A stretch of 64,000 nucleotides of DNA from Methanomicrobium sp. W14 (GCF_017875315.1 NZ_JAGGMM010000003.1:62001-126000), one strand, 5' to 3'. Shown: positions 1-9,402, counted from the stretch's first letter. Translations and numbers: made by a program. Notes: generated by a model not told the origin, from the sequence alone.

Positions 1-1185
1 CAAATCAAATTCATCAGGTTCTTTTTCATGTCTCTTTTTTCCGGTTGTGTAATTGATCAGAACAGGGACCTGTTTTGCCTGCCGGATGGTCTCACCAATG
101 GCATCGTCATACCGTGTAATCCATGACCGTTCCAGATTTCTTTTTGTGAGCAGAGATGAACAGTGGGGGCATGGGAATTCGTCCCTGACTTTTCCTTCTT
201 CCTTGTCAACGGCCTCTTTCCAGAATACTATCTCCTCTGCACATTCCTGGCAGACGAATACATCGGACCAGACAGTATAGTTTATCCTTCCTATTTCATT
301 TTTGTCCGATTGGAAATCTTTTGAGCTATCTTTCCCTGAAATCAGACTCTTTATTTTTTCAACCGAACCCGATTTTGCCGCATCGGTCCAGGTATTTAGC
401 GTATCTTCCGAAGGATTGTGAAGAGTTGTGTACATCCATCCACATTCCTCCTCAACCTCTGCAAGTATCCGGTTGGCTTCCTTCTCAAACTCTTTTACAT
501 CAACCGGCGTGTTGTAGTTGTAAGCTATAAATGTCGCAGCCGGAGATAAATCGTTTAAAACCGCTTTTCGTGCTCCAAGCTTTGAAAAAGGAATCCATAT
601 CTCTTTATCTTCCTCTTTTGAATATTCCTTTTTAAGAATTGTTCCATCGGATTCAACACGGTAGCCAAGCGATTCGACAACAGAACGATCACCGCACATT
701 TGCGCTGCAACACCTGTCATCCCCGTTCCGCAGAATCCGTCAAAGACTATGTCACCCGGTTCTGTGTAATGGAGAATGTACCGCATAATTGCTTTGTGCG
801 GAACTTTGGTGTGATATGAATGTGCATTATAAATTGGATCATTTTTGCCTTCGGAGACATCTGCTGCAAAAGGTTCACGGTGGTATGGTTCTTCCTCTGA
901 TTTCTTTGGTTTTTCACTCTCCCATTCAGAAATGAAATCATTTATCCATGGGTTAGGGCAGGCAGTATAATATGGCGGATCTGAGAGTGTTAAAATATCC
1001 TCATCTTCTGCAAGAGGAAATCCCTCAATTGCCCTAAAATCAGGATCCTTTAATTTTTCCCTTAAAATTTTAGTAAAATATTCGCGCCTCTCTTTTTCGG
1101 ATGAAAAAGTCTGACCGAGACAGGTTATTGTATCCCCCCTGGTTTTGGTATCAGAATTATTGTGTATTGTAGTCTGTTTTCCCAT
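1..1185 (-). CDS. pglX: BREX type 3 adenine-specific DNA methyltransferase, 3' end outside window
   Basis: The frame is open from an ATG at 1185 to the left edge (395 codons, no stop), so the C-terminal part is missing. Residues 69-72 are DPPY, the catalytic motif of amino-methyltransferases, and residues 148-155 (FDGFCGTG) form the SAM-binding loop. The DPPY-before-SAM order fits beta-class enzymes. Two Cys pairs (CQEC and CPHC, roughly residues 270-310) suggest a zinc site. In BREX this enzyme methylates a non-palindromic host motif and marks self DNA. Its place downstream of brxF and brxC on the same strand supports PglX/PglXI of a type 3 BREX island; brxHII and pglZ would be expected beyond the left edge. 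A 370-bp gap with dyad and repeat signals separates it from the preceding gene, so it may have its own promoter. Methyltransferase is near certain; the BREX assignment rests on context. Confidence 0.85.
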   Translation of the reverse strand, partial: MGKQTTIHNNSDTKTRGDTITCLGQTFSSEKERREYFTKILREKLKDPDFRAIEGFPLAEDEDILTLSDPPYYTACPNPWINDFISEWESEKPKKSEEEPYHREPFAADVSEGKNDPIYNAHSYHTKVPHKAIMRYILHYTEPGDIVFDGFCGTGMTGVAAQMCGDRSVVESLGYRVESDGTILKKEYSKEEDKEIWIPFSKLGARKAVLNDLSPAATFIAYNYNTPVDVKEFEKEANRILAEVEEECGWMYTTLHNPSEDTLNTWTDAAKSGSVEKIKSLISGKDSSKDFQSDKNEIGRINYTVWSDVFVCQECAEEIVFWKEAVDKEEGKVRDEFPCPHCSSLLTKRNLERSWITRYDDAIGETIRQAKQVPVLINYTTGKKRHEKEPDEFDL

Positions 1186-1383
1186 GAACTTACCTGATTT
1201 AGATCTTATCATTGTCAAAGATAAATTGTTTGGGTTTTGTTATCGAAAATAAATATTCACAGAGTTTTTAGATTTTTATTTTAAGAAAATTAGTTAGATT
1301 AAAAGACTATATATCCTGATTTTTTACCATAATGTAAAATTTTTGTTATAAAAACGTCCGTGAAATTATATTTCATGCACCGG

Positions 1384-1416
1384 TTTCATGTAAGTTACGA
1401 AGTAACTTTCATGTAA
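1384..1416. promoter_or_regulatory. Dyad flanked by direct repeats upstream of pglX
   Basis: Seven-base arms AAGTTAC (1392-1398) and GTAACTT (1402-1408) flank a 3-nt loop. The 10-mer TTTCATGTAA occurs at 1384-1393 and again at 1407-1416, overlapping the dyad on both sides. The element lies about 200 bp upstream of the pglX start. It resembles a regulator-binding site more than a terminator because no T-run follows. Function is inferred. Confidence 0.45.
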
Positions 1417-1469
1417 AATTAAATCTAAGCACTTTACAAGCAGGATACAGGAAATAGAGAAATATAGAT

Positions 1470-1513
1470 CAAGTAGTGGTCAAGTAGTGGTCAAGTAGTG
1501 GTCAAGTAGTGGT
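1470..1513. repeat. Four tandem copies of an 11-bp unit
   Basis: The unit CAAGTAGTGGT occurs four times without a mismatch at 1470-1480, 1481-1491, 1492-1502 and 1503-1513. It sits in the gap between the AlbA_2 gene (ends 1555) and pglX. Iterons of this kind can bind regulators or arise by slippage; the sequence does not say which. Confidence 0.9.
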
Positions 1514-1554
1514 CATGCTTAAAATTCGAACAAAAAAAATAGATTATATTCAGA

Positions 1555-3369
1555 TTATTGCTTTTTGGTAGCGATATATCCCATACCTTTTTCTGTTGCA
1601 GCATACTTTTGCTTTGGGGAATTTGGTTTTTGGGGATTCATCATTTTAATCAAACCCTGTTCAATTAAAGATAGTATAACCTTTTCCCTTAGATATGATC
1701 TGCTTTTAATATCTACAATTTCAAGGATTTCTTTAAGAGAGCGTGGAATCTGACAGGCTAAAAGTACTTTATATTCGGTTTCTGTCAAAATTTCATTGTT
1801 TTTTATTATGGCTTCCTCTCCTGCTTTCACATTTAAAATATTATCATCCTGACTAATATTTTTTATATCTTCTGCAATTCCTTTTTTGATTCTCTCATAA
1901 ATTATTGAATTAATTATACGCAAAGATAGCTGGAATCTGTTGTCATTACCGGCAACTATCAGATCTTCTTTAACAAGCTTCTCAGTAATCTCCTGACATT
2001 CACGCCATTTCTTTCCTGTTACTGCCCTTACATCAACAAGTGATATACTGCCTCTCTTCACAGCCAGAACAAAAACACGTGCTTCATCGTCTGAAAGGTT
2101 AAATCCGGTTTCCTTCTGGAAAGTTTTTATGTCATCAAAAAAAAGCTTGTCCTTAAGAAGAATCAGCTCAAATGCCTTCTTATCCTTGTAATTGTTGATA
2201 ACAGGAGGAACATTTCCAAGTTCGCGCCAGTTATTGAAAATTGACGGCACACCGCTGCCGGCCTGCTCGGACATCCCGATTCTCCTGAATGCACTTACAA
2301 TAGATGGATTTCGAACCTCCTTTTCAGTCGTTTCCAAAAGTTCCTTCTCATCTGTATAAGAATCACCGGGATTCCAGAAAACAGTCCTGTTCTTATAAAA
2401 TTTAATCGAAGCCTTCCTTCCATGATCGCCATAATCCTGATGAATCAAAAGATTCATTGTAGCTTCACGAAATGAGATATAATCAGCCGGTTCATCATTT
2501 CTGCGAAGAGAAATTTTATCTACCGAAAACGGCCTGTCAGCCATCCTGTGATATTTCTCAGCCAGAATTATCCATGCCTGAATAAGGTTGCTTTCAATTG
2601 CAACCCTGTCATGCCATCGGACTTCAGATGACCAGTCATCAAAATCAAGATCAATTCTCTGATAATCTACAACAATCCGGTTATTAAGAATCAGGCGGAC
2701 ATACTTATCCTTACCAAAAATCAACACACCTGCACGTGTGGGAGCAAGTTTGCCATCCTTCTCAACAAGAAAACCAAATTCAGAAAGAAAATCCACATCA
2801 TTTAAAGTTTCAGATCTGCCAGGATTTTTATAATTATAGAGATTTCTGTAATACTGAACAGATCCCTCATCATAGAAAATATTAGAATCAATATCAAAAA
2901 GAGGTTCATTGTCATATTTAGTATCTGAAGAATCACGGACAAACCGTTTAACTTCTTCCTCAGTGCATTTCTGACTGCAGCCGCCACTTCGGATATAACA
3001 CTCACTCCAGTTCCCATTTAGAAAAACAGGTTTTTTATTGCGTGGCGATTCCGGAATAAAAAATGCCAGAATATCCTTATCCTCAAAAGAAAACAGCTCC
3101 TCTTCACATGTGATAACATGATTGAATTTCGTCCTGGATCTCAGCACACCTAAAAAATCATTCTGAACAGAATCTACATCCAAAACTCCGACAGGCTCAA
3201 GACTGCCATTTTCGTCCTTAATCCCAAATATTATCCATCCGCCTTTTGTATTTGCAAAAGCTGAAACTGTTTTATATGTCTCAGCCGGCACTCCCCTTTG
3301 CCCTTTTTTGAATTCAAGATCATTCCATTCATGCTTGCCAAGCAGTGCAATAATATTATCTCTCTCCAT
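1555..3369 (-). CDS. AlbA_2/HATPase_c_4 (Schlafen-AlbA-like) protein within the BREX operon
   Basis: A 604-residue protein if started at the ATG at 3369. That start is preceded by GGAGTG at suitable spacing and lies 4 bp after the brxC stop; a longer frame reaches 3438 but would overlap brxC. The N-terminal ~150 residues match the AlbA_2 (divergent AAA-4/Schlafen) pattern, with NDLEFKKG followed by FANTKGGWIIFGI. Residues ~300-400 match the C-terminal ATPase-like domain found with AlbA_2 (around REATMNLLIHQDYG and SEQAGSGV). The rest looks like winged-helix DNA-binding segments. Such proteins are widespread in archaea and are often transcription regulators or defence accessories. Sitting between brxC and pglX, it may regulate or assist BREX; its exact function is unknown. 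Confidence 0.8.
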   Translation of the reverse strand: MERDNIIALLGKHEWNDLEFKKGQRGVPAETYKTVSAFANTKGGWIIFGIKDENGSLEPVGVLDVDSVQNDFLGVLRSRTKFNHVITCEEELFSFEDKDILAFFIPESPRNKKPVFLNGNWSECYIRSGGCSQKCTEEEVKRFVRDSSDTKYDNEPLFDIDSNIFYDEGSVQYYRNLYNYKNPGRSETLNDVDFLSEFGFLVEKDGKLAPTRAGVLIFGKDKYVRLILNNRIVVDYQRIDLDFDDWSSEVRWHDRVAIESNLIQAWIILAEKYHRMADRPFSVDKISLRRNDEPADYISFREATMNLLIHQDYGDHGRKASIKFYKNRTVFWNPGDSYTDEKELLETTEKEVRNPSIVSAFRRIGMSEQAGSGVPSIFNNWRELGNVPPVINNYKDKKAFELILLKDKLFFDDIKTFQKETGFNLSDDEARVFVLAVKRGSISLVDVRAVTGKKWRECQEITEKLVKEDLIVAGNDNRFQLSLRIINSIIYERIKKGIAEDIKNISQDDNILNVKAGEEAIIKNNEILTETEYKVLLACQIPRSLKEILEIVDIKSRSYLREKVILSLIEQGLIKMMNPQKPNSPKQKYAATEKGMGYIATKKQ

Positions 3370-3373
3370 TAAT

Positions 3374-6300
3374 TCACTCCAGAACAAACCTGACCTTTGA
3401 CCTGTCCTGCCCCTTGATTTTGTCATCAATAAAATCATTAAAGACTTTCTTTAACTCATCAGGAGTTGCAGCGCCGCCTGATTTTTTAAGAGCACTAAAT
3501 ACTTCATTAGATGTTATGTTAATTCCCTTAAGACCTGATAAAATTCTGTCAACTGTCCCTGTAAATTCACTGTCAACGTGATTTGGAAGAATGCCTGTTG
3601 AAATAAAGTCTTCAACTGCTTCTGCTTCATCGGCATTTAACAATTTTACAGCCTTCAGTGACATTGGATCTTTAAGGTTTGTATGAAGAATTGCTGTCCA
3701 CTGTTCTAGGATATTATCTAAGTCCTCATCAAGACTATCCAGAATAATTCCTGAGGAGATATTTCCAAATTCAGATTTTGCTTCAACAGACGGCCTGAAA
3801 CCACAGTGAGGGCATACCGGATTTTTATCCAGATCTTCTTTTAATAACTCATAGCATGTATTAAGACTGCCAAGCTTATCCCTGAAATCCTTAATCTCCT
3901 TTTTTGGAATTAGAGATATAACAGAAAGGGCATCTGCAGTTTTTAATCTGCTGTCATTTATCAGTGCATTCTTTCTTCCATCCTCATTCATTCCAAGCCT
4001 GGCACTTGAATGCAGCTTTATGTAGATATTGATGTAATTTTCCTTTAATTTATTAAGCTCAGATGATAACTCCGAAGCATATCTTTTCAACTCTTCCGGT
4101 TTCATACTGCGAATATCATTAATAACCCGTGATTTAACGGAATCAGCAGTTTCTATCCATGTATTATCGTAAGGCAGAATTTCTTTTGCTGTAGTTAACC
4201 ATCCGCAGATCTGCCCGAATTTACTGATATAATCAATATAATTCTTTAATTCAGAAACAACTCTGTATTTACTGCTTATATCAGATATATCGGAGACACT
4301 GTACTTAAAATTCTTAAAAGAGCCTGGAGTCTTGTAGTTTTGTACAGATTCAAAGAAATTCTTTGCCGCATCTAGAGCAGCAATCTTCTCTTCAAGGATT
4401 GTTTTTGATATTAAATCTTCACCCCATAGAGTAATTCCCATTGAAGTATTCTGCTTGATTTCAAGTATCTCCTTTATCCTTTCAGAAGCTTTAACCTGAA
4501 TATCTGCAACTACATCATCTTTGCCCTGTGATAAAAGCTGTCCCTTTCCCGAAGGCAGGTCGAAAAGTTCACAAAGTGATTTTAATACAGGCAGATTCCA
4601 TTCTTTTGGAGGTTCAATATGTTTAAAGTTGATGAGATCCTCAACAGAAACCGAGGCCAGCTTATCAACCGAAGTTGAATCAAATTTCTGGCCGGGAATT
4701 GCCAAAACTCCGTCACCTGAATAGACAATTGCAGAGAGCAGAACAACAACCCATTCTGGTTCAAGCCTTGCCCCTTCAGGGTCCATATACTCAAGACCCA
4801 AATCATCATTTAGAATTTCATTGCGGTTTAATACCTGTCCGGCTCCTTTCTCTCTCATCAGATTAAGAATAAATTGTACATATCGGGATCTTTCAGGAGC
4901 AAGTCTTTCACCATCAAGAAGTTCAAGTGCGTCTGAAACTGCAATAGCTTGCTTGGTCCTGGACTGGTTTGCAATAAGCCGCAAGGCATCTTTTGCAGCC
5001 TGTTTTCTACTGTCATTGCGGACCATTACTGAAAAGACAGGGTAGTCAGGAGCTATATCTGAAAAATGCGGTTCAAGACATGTTCCTGCTACAGTATTAA
5101 TCAGGTCGCGGAAATTGACAATTTTCTCTGAACCTCCTGTGGAGAAATCCTTTAGTGACCTGTTGGATTTCCATTCAACCAGCGATTTTGTTTCACCCTG
5201 ATATGTTATTTCATAAGCTGAGTACAGATTTTTTGAAAGCCAGCTAACTAGTTTTCGCAGATTCTCTTCTGCTTTTGAATGATATGTTGATTTAGCTGAT
5301 CCTGAGGATGTTCCTGCAAGTTCACCTGCACCTGCGTATTTTTTTAAAGCTAACAGAAATTCAGTATCAGGATTTTTCAGCCTGAAAAATACCTCATCTG
5401 ATTTCTTTTCATCCTTAAATTTAGGAGGATCATAAGGTTGGATGAAATAAAGATAAAAATCACGTTCCGGAACTGTTGTTGAACGCTCATTTGGAACACC
5501 AAAGAAAAGATATCCCATTCTTGATGCACGTTTTTCATGCCATTCAAGCTCATATTCCCATATATTAAAACCGGTACGATAAGTCTGGGTTGAACATTCC
5601 ATCAGCTGACTTAATGCAGAAGCGTAATACCTGTCAAGAATATTGTCATCAAGAGTCTCAGCTTTCTTTTCAATTATGGCATCATAATCTTCGGTCTTTT
5701 TTAAATCCAGATAAAATTGCCGGTTATCTGGATTTGAAGAGATAAACTGACCGTTTACGGTCTTATGAATCTCTCTTAAAACAGTTTCAACGTGTGATAA
5801 AAGATCATCGGCGGGATCTCCTCCAAGTTGTGCTATATTACTATCATAAAGGCAAAGACTGTCCCTTAACTCTTCGGGAGTTGCCCCAACTTTTGCATAA
5901 ATATCACCCGTTGTAAGTCTGTGGACAGAAAGTCCGGCTATAATCCGAAGGGCAATTGGCTTATATAGGGGTTTAGTAAATGCCTGTTCAATCCTCGTTT
6001 TAAGGACATCACTACAGTCAATAACTTCTCTTACTTCAGGAATTGTTCTTATTGATGAATTATCCGTAAGAACTTTCCAGTAAGAATCATATGCAATAAG
6101 ACCTGGCCTGTCATCAGGTAGAGAATCTTCAAGAATATTTCGCATACTCAATGACAGAGTCTTTAATACCTCTCTTTTTTCTACAATAGTCACATGTTCA
6201 AATGTATTGATATAATCCGGGTGAACAGGAAAAAGGCTAACAAAATCATCCATCCTTTCATTCATATCACTATAATACATAGCAAAAGGAGAGAGATATT

Positions 6301-7114
6301 CCCTGATTTTCTGCATCTGATCGGCATTTTTCTTTAAAAGACGATTGGATACAACATATTTTACATCATTTCTGGCAATATGGACCTGTTCAAAGCGATC
6401 TTTTACTCTTAAAAGACTGTTCGCAACAAAAGAGAAGCGATCATTATCAAAAATAGCCTCTTGCAGTCCTGCAATAAACCTGAACCTGAGTGACTTTGTT
6501 ATTTCACCTATCTCACGTAAAAAATTTAGATCCAGAATAAGTGCCTGTTCTTTTCTTGTTCGCAGATAATCGAGCAATTCATCCACAACAAGCAGCAGAC
6601 CTTTATCAGGATACTTCTGGTGGAAAAGAGACATCATCTCTTCAAAAGAACTGATATGATTTGGAATTGTATTTGCAGGGGGGAATGAATAATTTATACC
6701 ATAATTTCTTAATTTCTCTTCAAGTTCGCCCGTAATTATGTCACGAAGTGACATTTCAGATGCCCCTATTTCACTTCTGATTGCAATGAATTTTCCTGCA
6801 ATACTTTTTGCGGACTCTGAAATATCCTTGTTTGACAATTCTTCAAGTAATGTTTCATCCTCGGCTATTGATGAAATAACAGACATCAGGTGAGACTTAC
6901 CTGTACCATAATTTCCAACAATAAAAATACCTTTATTGTCACAGGGAGAACCAAACTGAACCTGTGGAAAAACAAGAGATGTTAATCTTTCAGACATCTC
7001 ACCAGAGATAACATAATCTCTGACTAACTGAATTGCGGTAGATTTTTTTTCAGAATCAACAAGTTTTATTACTGACTCGATTGGTTGAAAATTAATTAAA
7101 TCCTTATACTTCAT
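3374..7114 (-). CDS. brxC: BREX type 3 large ATPase BrxC (DUF6079 family)
   Basis: A ~1246-residue P-loop protein. The Walker A GNYGTGKS lies near residue 70 and the Walker B LLLVVDEL near residue 175, as in BrxC/PglY ATPases of the AAA+ type. A zinc-knuckle-like CPHCGF lies near the C terminus. The size, the DUF6079-like organisation and the small P-loop gene immediately upstream identify BREX type 3. BrxC is thought to act with PglX and PglZ in exclusion of phage DNA. The start was set at 7114 (MKYKDL) because GGGGA lies about 9 bases upstream; ATG 7120 and TTG 7129 are alternatives. The end nearly abuts the AlbA_2 gene, so the two are probably cotranscribed. Confidence 0.85.
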   Translation of the reverse strand: MKYKDLINFQPIESVIKLVDSEKKSTAIQLVRDYVISGEMSERLTSLVFPQVQFGSPCDNKGIFIVGNYGTGKSHLMSVISSIAEDETLLEELSNKDISESAKSIAGKFIAIRSEIGASEMSLRDIITGELEEKLRNYGINYSFPPANTIPNHISSFEEMMSLFHQKYPDKGLLLVVDELLDYLRTRKEQALILDLNFLREIGEITKSLRFRFIAGLQEAIFDNDRFSFVANSLLRVKDRFEQVHIARNDVKYVVSNRLLKKNADQMQKIREYLSPFAMYYSDMNERMDDFVSLFPVHPDYINTFEHVTIVEKREVLKTLSLSMRNILEDSLPDDRPGLIAYDSYWKVLTDNSSIRTIPEVREVIDCSDVLKTRIEQAFTKPLYKPIALRIIAGLSVHRLTTGDIYAKVGATPEELRDSLCLYDSNIAQLGGDPADDLLSHVETVLREIHKTVNGQFISSNPDNRQFYLDLKKTEDYDAIIEKKAETLDDNILDRYYASALSQLMECSTQTYRTGFNIWEYELEWHEKRASRMGYLFFGVPNERSTTVPERDFYLYFIQPYDPPKFKDEKKSDEVFFRLKNPDTEFLLALKKYAGAGELAGTSSGSAKSTYHSKAEENLRKLVSWLSKNLYSAYEITYQGETKSLVEWKSNRSLKDFSTGGSEKIVNFRDLINTVAGTCLEPHFSDIAPDYPVFSVMVRNDSRKQAAKDALRLIANQSRTKQAIAVSDALELLDGERLAPERSRYVQFILNLMREKGAGQVLNRNEILNDDLGLEYMDPEGARLEPEWVVVLLSAIVYSGDGVLAIPGQKFDSTSVDKLASVSVEDLINFKHIEPPKEWNLPVLKSLCELFDLPSGKGQLLSQGKDDVVADIQVKASERIKEILEIKQNTSMGITLWGEDLISKTILEEKIAALDAAKNFFESVQNYKTPGSFKNFKYSVSDISDISSKYRVVSELKNYIDYISKFGQICGWLTTAKEILPYDNTWIETADSVKSRVINDIRSMKPEELKRYASELSSELNKLKENYINIYIKLHSSARLGMNEDGRKNALINDSRLKTADALSVISLIPKKEIKDFRDKLGSLNTCYELLKEDLDKNPVCPHCGFRPSVEAKSEFGNISSGIILDSLDEDLDNILEQWTAILHTNLKDPMSLKAVKLLNADEAEAVEDFISTGILPNHVDSEFTGTVDRILSGLKGINITSNEVFSALKKSGGAATPDELKKVFNDFIDDKIKGQDRSKVRFVLE

Positions 7115-7147
7115 TCCCATATTCCCCAAAATAATATAATTTACCTT

Positions 7148-7615
7148 TTAATTCTTATCCATAGTAAATTTGATCAAACCGTCTGCATTATATTTCCGGT
7201 ATTCAGGATGTCCGGACTTACCATAGATTAATGAGTTGTCTTCAATGATGCCATTCCAGGTTGCAACTATACAATAATTTCTTGCCAACTCCTGAAGAAG
7301 CTTAAGCGGATCTATTTTTAATTCTGTATCAAAAAGAATTTCAGAATTGTCCAGAAGAATAACATCTTCTGACTCACAGTTTTGTTTTATAATGTCATAG
7401 AGAGTTTTTGATGCATTTAGCATTCTCTGCCGTTTTGACATATCAAGAAGAAGTTTTGATAATTCCAAATTAACATTAAGAATTGATGAACCTGTTTCCT
7501 GGCCGATTTTTCTTAAAAGATCTGTTTTTCCACTATCAGATGGTCCTATTATCAGTATTAATCGGTTATATTGGGTTCTGGACCTTTCAATTTCCTGAAT
7601 AATTTTATTTTTCAT
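7148..7615 (-). CDS. brxF: BREX type 3 P-loop protein BrxF
   Basis: A 155-residue small P-loop protein. The Walker A GPSDSGKT lies near residue 25 and a Walker B-like VILLDNSE lies near residue 95. The size and the position just upstream of a DUF6079 BrxC are the signature of BrxF, found only in BREX type 3. The ATG at 7615 (MKNKII) was chosen because GGTGA lies about 8 bases upstream; a second in-frame ATG at 7630 is possible. This is the first gene of the minus-strand BREX operon, so the operon promoter should lie between 7616 and 7754, a region shared with the divergent zinc-ribbon gene. Confidence 0.8.
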   Translation of the reverse strand: MKNKIIQEIERSRTQYNRLILIIGPSDSGKTDLLRKIGQETGSSILNVNLELSKLLLDMSKRQRMLNASKTLYDIIKQNCESEDVILLDNSEILFDTELKIDPLKLLQELARNYCIVATWNGIIEDNSLIYGKSGHPEYRKYNADGLIKFTMDKN

Positions 7616-7754
7616 AAATAAATTCACCATCTAATCAAAATCAACTATAAAAATTATGTATTGAAACATAATTGCCAGTACATAGTAGATTATGTGAATC
7701 TCTAATAAATAACCTGCAGTGAAATCCATAAATATTCACAACAATACCCTTATC

Positions 7755-8375
7755 ATGGAAAAAGTCTGTGATATCTGCGGATTTAAAAACCTGGAAGATG
7801 CCTGTTTTTGTGGCGGATGCGGAGTTGATCTAAGGGAAAATGATGAATCTCCTAAATCTACGACTCAAAAGAAAAAAACAAGTCCTCCAAAGAAAGAGAA
7901 AGTAGATGATCAGGAGAATAATCAACAGGATAAAATTATAAAATGGTGTCAAATTTATTCAGCTATGACTTTTCATGAGCTGACGCTTCCGTTATTTCTG
8001 GCATTAATTATTCAATTTGTTAATGGAGATAAGTATCTAGGTTTTTGCAATTGTAGTGCATGTAATTCGGGATATAGGCAAATACAAACAGATTACATAA
8101 ATCTAACTGAAAATAAAAATTTGAAATATAACAGTAGGGAAATTGTTAGCAGGTTTCATGATGATGATATCTCACAATTCTTTTTTGATTTATCAAAACT
8201 TTGTAAAAGTAAAAAACCACAAAAAGAAGATTATCAGGTAAATCAGTCGGAAAAAACTACAAAATTAAGTGATAAGATTTCAATTGATATTGATAAGATT
8301 GTACTTGAAAATCTATTGCTTAAAGTCCTCTCAAGTGAGAATGGACAGGAATTATTAAAGAAATCCCTGAAATAA
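7755..8375 (+). CDS. Zinc-ribbon protein of unknown function
   Basis: A 206-residue protein not recognised beyond its N-terminal zinc ribbon: CDIC at the start and CGGC about 15 residues later. A charged linker rich in Lys, Ser and Pro follows (residues ~30-60), then a mainly helical region with a further CNCSAC motif. ATG 7755 is preferred over an upstream GTG at 7719 because a TATA-like CATAAATATT (7728-7737) lies about 25 bases before it, as for a leaderless archaeal transcript. It is divergent from brxF and next to a UDG-fold gene, so a role in the defence island is possible but unproven. Confidence 0.65.
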   Translation: MEKVCDICGFKNLEDACFCGGCGVDLRENDESPKSTTQKKKTSPPKKEKVDDQENNQQDKIIKWCQIYSAMTFHELTLPLFLALIIQFVNGDKYLGFCNCSACNSGYRQIQTDYINLTENKNLKYNSREIVSRFHDDDISQFFFDLSKLCKSKKPQKEDYQVNQSEKTTKLSDKISIDIDKIVLENLLLKVLSSENGQELLKKSLK

Positions 8376-8476
8376 TCTTTAAAATGCTTTTTCTTCTGAT
8401 TAATATTAAATTCCTTCATTAATGATAACAAACCAACAGGAAAAATTCATCCCATAACACACCAATCCCTAAAACA

Positions 8477-9175
8477 ATGAGCTTTGATAATTATTTTAAA
8501 ACAATATCTAAAATGAATAAATCTAATGCATGCCCGGATGAATGTGAATTCAAAAGGCTCTCTGCCATCCCTGCAGTCTGGGTTCCTCCGCCACAGAATA
8601 ACCCTTTTATTGGAATGATAATATCCAGAGATCCAACCACAGCGTTTATTCCATACTACAATGATGCAAAATCAAAGAGCTTCTTATCGTGGAGGGAGGA
8701 TCTTTTTAATTCAAATGCCATCCCTGATTGGATATATATGCGTATTGAATATTTCAACAGGAAATATATGGAAAATTTACTCTCAAATGATGAACTGGCG
8801 AATTTTAGGAAGGCCCTTTTTCAGTCCGTTTACTGGACACACCTCCATAAATGCTGTACAGAGAAACTTGCAAAGGTATCACCTAAATTTAATCCGAAAA
8901 ACGCAGGATACTGTGCAGACTGGTGGCTACATTCAGAGATTGAATCGGCTGCTTCTGATAACATTCGGTTTATCATAACGCTTGGAAAAGATGTAGAGCG
9001 ATGGTTTGAGAAGAGTGGTAATAGTATTCTTGAAAACAAAAGCATTCACCTGTATCATCTTCCTCATCCGTCTAGAGCGAATATGGCGTCATGGTCTCCC
9101 AAAGATGAACAGGCAAAAAGAATACTCAAAGAGAAAATAGAAAATCTTGTTTTTGAGTGTCAAAAAATTCAATAA
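8477..9175 (+). CDS. Uracil-DNA-glycosylase-fold family protein
   Basis: A 232-residue protein whose layout resembles the UDG superfamily. A strand followed by GMIISRDPT (residues ~45-55) sits where the GEAPG-type water-activating loop lies. A later strand FIITLGKDVERW (~residues 165-176) matches the LLG...A segment. The C-terminal HLPHPSR (~residues 193-199) matches the HPS DNA-intercalation motif. The catalytic residues differ from standard UDG families, so it may be a diverged member with another substrate or a defence nuclease-like relative. It follows the zinc-ribbon gene on the same strand about 100 bp downstream, beside a BREX locus. The fold is a moderately confident inference; the substrate is unknown. 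Confidence 0.5.
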   Translation: MSFDNYFKTISKMNKSNACPDECEFKRLSAIPAVWVPPPQNNPFIGMIISRDPTTAFIPYYNDAKSKSFLSWREDLFNSNAIPDWIYMRIEYFNRKYMENLLSNDELANFRKALFQSVYWTHLHKCCTEKLAKVSPKFNPKNAGYCADWWLHSEIESAASDNIRFIITLGKDVERWFEKSGNSILENKSIHLYHLPHPSRANMASWSPKDEQAKRILKEKIENLVFECQKIQ

Positions 9176-9328
9176 TGTCGCAGGAATAACGCGCCATCAG
9201 AATTCCCAATATTTAATCACAGATTCTATGACATGATTAAATTTATGCTGATTAGAATCCACAATGTAATTAAAATAACAATAAATTACTAATTATTTTG
9301 TAAAAGAGCTTTGAACCTTGCGTATTGA

Positions 9329-9402
9329 TGCTGATATGGGGATTCGAACCCCAGTCGCAGGAGTGAGAGTCCTGCATGATTGGCCGGCTACACTATATCA
9401 GC
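9329..9402 (-). tRNA. tRNA-Glu (anticodon CUC)
   Basis: On the minus strand the acceptor arms GCTGATA and TATCAGC pair perfectly. The anticodon stem GCAGG/CCTGC closes a loop containing CTC, and the T arm is CTGGGGTTCGAATCCCCA, with the expected GTTCGAATC core. The D-arm sequence with CCGGCCAATC is typical of archaeal tRNA-Glu. The discriminator base is A at 9329. CCA is not encoded, and no intron is seen. The gene lies downstream of mtrH on the same strand. Confidence 0.95.

Noticed and set aside
1-7615. DISARM or Pgl (type 2 BREX) as alternative to type 3 BREX
   Set aside because: The small P-loop gene directly before a DUF6079 ATPase is the type 3 arrangement; DISARM markers (DUF1998, PLD) and pglW kinase are not seen in the window.
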